A DNA stretch of 64,000 nucleotides from Teretinema zuelzerae (lineage in GTDB: Bacteria; Spirochaetota; Spirochaetia; Treponematales; Treponemataceae): contig NZ_JAINWA010000003.1 in NCBI RefSeq assembly GCF_021021555.1, positions 1,550,001 through 1,614,000 of the forward strand. The letters run 5' to 3'. Each line of letters starts with the position of its first letter. The first letter of the stretch is position 1. Below the pieces are notes generated by a model. The model was given only the letters and a program-made list of their open reading frames with translations, ran no database searches and was not told where the DNA came from. The translations under genes were made by a program, and so were the position numbers. Below, piece by piece: positions 61,154 to 64,000 of the stretch.

Positions 61154-61992
61154 TGAAAACGAATCGAATGCGGCTCCATGCCGGAAGAACTCTGTCCCTC
61201 GCCGCGCTTTCGGCCCTTCTCGTCCTCATGCTGTTTCCTTTCTTCATCGTGTTCATAAACGCGTTTAAAACCGCCGGAGACTACGCGCAAAACGGCCCGC
61301 TCGCCATGCCTGAAACCTGGACGGCCGCGGCGATCAAGGCGTTTTGGAACCGGGTTAAATTCGGCGGAAAACTGTGGAACAGCTTTTACATCAGCGCGTC
61401 GGTGGCTGTTCTTGCTTCCGCGCTTTCGATGCTCAATTCGTTCGCGCTGGGCATCGGCAAGATCAAGGGAGCGGTCGGCATTCTCATACTCTTCGTGGTG
61501 GCGAATACCCTTCCCCAGGAGGTCCTCGTCTATCCGCTCTATTATCTGGCGAAATCTCTCGGCATCTACGACCGGCAGCTGGCGGTCATCATCATCTTCA
61601 CGGTAGTCCAGAGCGCTTTCGGAACCTATCTCCTGAGCTCGGCCTACAGCGCCTTCCCCCGGGAGCTCATCGAAGCGGCTACAGTGGACGGATGCTCGAA
61701 GACCGAACTGCTCGTCAACATCGTAGCGCCGATGAGCAAGGCGACGATCTCGGTACTCTTCACGTTCTTTTTCCTGTGGACATGGAACGAGTTCTTCATC
61801 CCGCTCATCATGCTCGTTTCCAATTCCCGCCAAACGGTCCCCATCGCCATCTCGGTGACGCAGGGCCAGCACAACATGGACGCCACCATGGCGAGCGCGT
61901 CCGCCCTCTTGGGGATTCTCCCCTGCATCGTCTTTTTCATTCTCTTTCAAAGAACCTTGTCGCGGGGCATTACCGCAGGAGCGATCAAATGA
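61153..61992 (+). CDS. ABC sugar permease (MalG/CUT1 type)
   Basis: 279 residues, six helices, EAA loop RELIEAATVDGCSKTELLVNIVAPMSKA. Stop overlaps the GH31 start by 4 bases (ATGA), so the three are one operon. One motif copy (61190) is near the start. Confidence 0.92.
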   Translation: MKTNRMRLHAGRTLSLAALSALLVLMLFPFFIVFINAFKTAGDYAQNGPLAMPETWTAAAIKAFWNRVKFGGKLWNSFYISASVAVLASALSMLNSFALGIGKIKGAVGILILFVVANTLPQEVLVYPLYYLAKSLGIYDRQLAVIIIFTVVQSAFGTYLLSSAYSAFPRELIEAATVDGCSKTELLVNIVAPMSKATISVLFTFFFLWTWNEFFIPLIMLVSNSRQTVPIAISVTQGQHNMDATMASASALLGILPCIVFFILFQRTLSRGITAGAIK

Positions 61993-64000
61993 AATTCACC
62001 AACGGATACTGGCTTATTAAAGAAGGAATCACCGCTCACCACGCAGCGCAGGCCTACGAGGCCGAACAGGACGGCGGCGAACTTGCCGTGTTCGCCCCGG
62101 TCAAACCGACGAAGACGCGGGGAGATACGCTCAACGCGACGCTGTTGACCGTAAGGCTTTCAAGCCCGATGAGGGACATCGTCCGCGTGAGAATTTCCCA
62201 TTTCGAAGGCGGCCTTGATGCCGGACCCTTTTTCGAAACCGCATCCGATCCGCTCTTCCGACCCGAGATTTCAATCGACGAGAACGAAGCCCGCATTTCG
62301 TCGGGCAGGCTGGAGGCGCGCATCGCCTTTTCCGATTCCTGGCTCGTGGAATGGAGCGGAAGCGGCCGGCCCCTCACCTTCAGCGGAACGAAATCGACAG
62401 GCTATATGGTCGACCCGGATAAAAAAGCGTATATGAAGGAAGAGCTCAACCTTTCCCCCGGAGAATACGTCTACGGTTTGGGAGAACGCTTCGGACCCTT
62501 CGTCAAGAACGGGCAGAGCGTCGATATATGGAACGCGGACGGCGGAACGGCCAGCGAGCAGGCCTACAAGAATATTCCCTTTTATATGACGAACAAGGGA
62601 TACGGCGTGTTCGTCAACGATCCCGGGGCGGTGTCCCTGGAAGTCGGCAGCGAAAAAACCTCGCGCGTCCAGTTCAGCGTTCCCGGAGAAGTCCTGGATT
62701 ACTTCATGATCTACGGTCCGACCCCGGCCGAAGTCCTTGAACGCTATACGGCGCTCGTCGGAAGGCCCCCGCTCCTTCCCGAATGGTCCTACGGCCTGTG
62801 GCTCACCACGTCGTTCACCACTTCCTACGACGAGAAAACGGTCATGTCCTTCATCGACGGGATGGCGGAGCGGAACATACCCTTGAGCGTCTTTCATTTC
62901 GACTGTTTCTGGATGAAGGCCTTCCATTGGACCGATTTCATCTGGGACGCCGAAACCTTCCCCGATCCGGCGGGGCTTATCAAACGCATCAAGGATAAGG
63001 GAGTCCGCGTATGCTTGTGGATCAATCCCTACATCGCGCAGCGCTCTCCGCTTTTCAAGGAAGGAAAACAAAACGGCTTCCTTTTGAAAAAAACCGACGG
63101 CTCGGTATGGCAGACAGACCTCTGGCAGCCCGGCATGGGCATCGTCGACTTCACGAATCCCGAGGCCGCTGCCTGGTACGCGGAGAAGCTCGAAGCGCTG
63201 CTCGCACTCGGCGTCGACGCCTTTAAAACAGATTTCGGCGAACGCATTCCGACAGAGGTCCGCTGGCACGACGGCGGAGACCCGGTCAAGCAGCACAACT
63301 GGTACGCGCAGCTCTACAACCGCACGGTGTTCGAGCTGCTGGAATCGAAAAAGGGAGAAGGAGAGGCCTGCCTGTTCGCCCGTTCGGCGACCGCGGGAGG
63401 CCAGAAATATCCGGTTCACTGGGGCGGCGACTGCGAATCGACCTTCGAAGCGATGGCTGAAAGCCTCCGCGGAGGATTGTCTCTGGGGCTGTGCGGCTTC
63501 GGATACTGGAGCCATGATATCGGCGGATTCGAGGGAACTCCCCGCGCGGATCTCTTTAAGCGATGGATCGCGTTCGGCCTGCTCTCCTCCCACAGCAGGC
63601 TTCACGGCAGCAATTCCTACCGCGTGCCCTGGAACATAGACGATGAATCGGTAGAGGTAACGCGCCGCTTCGCGCTATTGAAAAAGCGGCTCATGCCCTA
63701 TTTGCACAAATGCGCCCGCGACGCGCATGAAAACGGGATTCCGGTCATGCGGGCGATGTTCCTAGCCTTCCCGGACGACCCTGCGTGCGCGTTCCTGGAC
63801 CGGCAGTACATGCTGGGGCCTGATATCCTGGTGGCTCCGGTCTTTAATCCGGAAGGCCTCGCCGAATATTATCTCCCCGAGGGAAACTGGACTCACCTCA
63901 TAGACGGCAGAATCATACGAGGCGGTCGATGGATACGGGAGTCGTACGATTTCATGAGCATCCCTGTTTGGGCCTTGGATGGTTCGGAGGCGTCGCTGAT
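61989..64000 (+). CDS. GH31 alpha-xylosidase (3' truncated)
   Basis: About 670 residues are visible; the frame runs off the window end. N-terminal beta-sandwich with YGLGERFGPFVKNGQ near 160, then a (beta/alpha)8 barrel with VFHFDCFWMKAFHWTDFIWD near 300, the nucleophile region AFKTDFGERIP near 414, the acid/base region near CLFARSATAGGQKYPVHWGGDCEST, and GFGYWSHDIGGFEG. The FDCFWM and KTDFGE pattern is that of YicI-like alpha-xylosidases. Probably cleaves isoprimeverose-type alpha-xylosyl-glucosides from xyloglucan. Cytoplasmic. Confidence 0.9.
   Translation, partial: MKFTNGYWLIKEGITAHHAAQAYEAEQDGGELAVFAPVKPTKTRGDTLNATLLTVRLSSPMRDIVRVRISHFEGGLDAGPFFETASDPLFRPEISIDENEARISSGRLEARIAFSDSWLVEWSGSGRPLTFSGTKSTGYMVDPDKKAYMKEELNLSPGEYVYGLGERFGPFVKNGQSVDIWNADGGTASEQAYKNIPFYMTNKGYGVFVNDPGAVSLEVGSEKTSRVQFSVPGEVLDYFMIYGPTPAEVLERYTALVGRPPLLPEWSYGLWLTTSFTTSYDEKTVMSFIDGMAERNIPLSVFHFDCFWMKAFHWTDFIWDAETFPDPAGLIKRIKDKGVRVCLWINPYIAQRSPLFKEGKQNGFLLKKTDGSVWQTDLWQPGMGIVDFTNPEAAAWYAEKLEALLALGVDAFKTDFGERIPTEVRWHDGGDPVKQHNWYAQLYNRTVFELLESKKGEGEACLFARSATAGGQKYPVHWGGDCESTFEAMAESLRGGLSLGLCGFGYWSHDIGGFEGTPRADLFKRWIAFGLLSSHSRLHGSNSYRVPWNIDDESVEVTRRFALLKKRLMPYLHKCARDAHENGIPVMRAMFLAFPDDPACAFLDRQYMLGPDILVAPVFNPEGLAEYYLPEGNWTHLIDGRIIRGGRWIRESYDFMSIPVWALDGSEASL

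Larger units (their letters stand above)
8729..61198. repeat. Dispersed motif GGGGACAGAGCAA (core GGGACAGAG), at least 45 copies
   Basis: Plus-oriented cores start at 8729, 9455, 9928, 11789, 18201, 18503, 19749, 20951, 22048, 23526, 24505, 24611, 27622, 29162, 29801, 31527, 32020, 32931, 33494, 33794, 38932, 49217, 51556, 52196, 53981, 54179. Minus-oriented cores (CTCTGTCCC) start at 11678, 12122, 18436, 18541, 19126, 21043, 23566, 24909, 26305, 27740, 29277, 30519, 36029, 42615, 47944, 51121, 51843, 58394, 61190. Eleven carry the full 13 bases. A 9-mer should occur about 0.5 times on two strands of 64 kb. Most copies are inside genes; 23526/23566 and 38932 are intergenic. None was seen in 1-8.7, 12.2-18.2, 42.7-47.9 and 54.2-58.3 kb. 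The span given is just the first and last copy. Confidence 0.9.

Noticed and set aside
61051-61950. 299-codon minus-strand frame rich in Arg, Glu and Asp
   Set aside because: Antisense to the permeases; charged composition is the mirror of hydrophobic codons.
62271-63605. 444-codon minus-strand frame at the window end
   Set aside because: Antisense to the GH31 gene, whose catalytic motifs are clear.
1-64000. CRISPR array, tRNA or rRNA gene
   Set aside because: No regularly spaced identical repeats and no cloverleaf or rRNA core sequence were recognised by eye; short tRNAs could still be missed.

Overview
The window reads as a mid-GC chromosomal segment of a saccharolytic, fermentative spirochaete, probably Treponema-like. 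The evidence is an NAD(P)-linked electron-bifurcating [FeFe]-hydrogenase operon, spirochaete-style periplasmic sugar-binding proteins whose mature N-termini read NGAKETG or GGQKEA, several LacI regulators with sugar ABC transporters, and a SlyX homologue. The genus is inferred from recollection of protein families, not from a database search.

Layout: 0-4.4 kb, hydrogenase operon (HATPase protein, HndB-, HndC- and HndD-like subunits). 4.5-7.4 kb, a DUF5058-type membrane protein, a second membrane protein and an M20 peptidase. 7.5-11.1 kb, a heterodimeric ABC exporter. 11.2-17.2 kb, a TPR-GGDEF signalling protein, slyX, a single-domain response regulator and a long-chain acyl-CoA ligase. 17.2-23.5 kb, a large phosphorylase-like carbohydrate enzyme behind a LacI-type operator, a YhhN/TMEM86 membrane protein, a HAD nucleotidase and a PlsC-like acyltransferase. 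23.6-29.1 kb, histidine biosynthesis: hisG, hisB and a HisA-HisI-HisE fusion behind an attenuator with a histidine-rich leader peptide, and hisD, split from the rest by an unrelated gene and a REP-associated tyrosine transposase (RAYT). 29.1-38 kb, gph, argA, carA, carB, a MATE transporter and arginase. 38-40 kb, small genes and a LacI regulator. 40-50.3 kb, a mannan/manno-oligosaccharide locus (two GH5 enzymes, ABC importer, two GH130 phosphorylases, cellobiose/mannobiose 2-epimerase). 50.3-57.6 kb, DNA adenine methylase, nth, an Uup-type ABC-F, a phosphoesterase, a LiaF-like protein and an FMN oxidoreductase. 57.7-64 kb, LacI, ABC importer and GH31 alpha-xylosidase (cut by the window end).

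Three things stand out. (1) A 13-base motif, GGGGACAGAGCAA (core GGGACAGAG), occurs at least 45 times by eye, in both orientations and all six reading frames of genes, sometimes as inverted pairs; about 0.5 core copies would be expected by chance. It could be a RAYT-linked REP family or an uptake-type signal. (2) The CarA/CarB pair resembles animal CPS1. CarA has lost the catalytic cysteine, the first synthetase half of CarB has lost its glycine loop and two metal ligands, the second half is intact, and N-acetylglutamate synthase sits directly upstream. (3) Many genes have a sigma70-like -10 box only 6-8 bases before the ATG and no Shine-Dalgarno sequence, which suggests frequent leaderless mRNAs.
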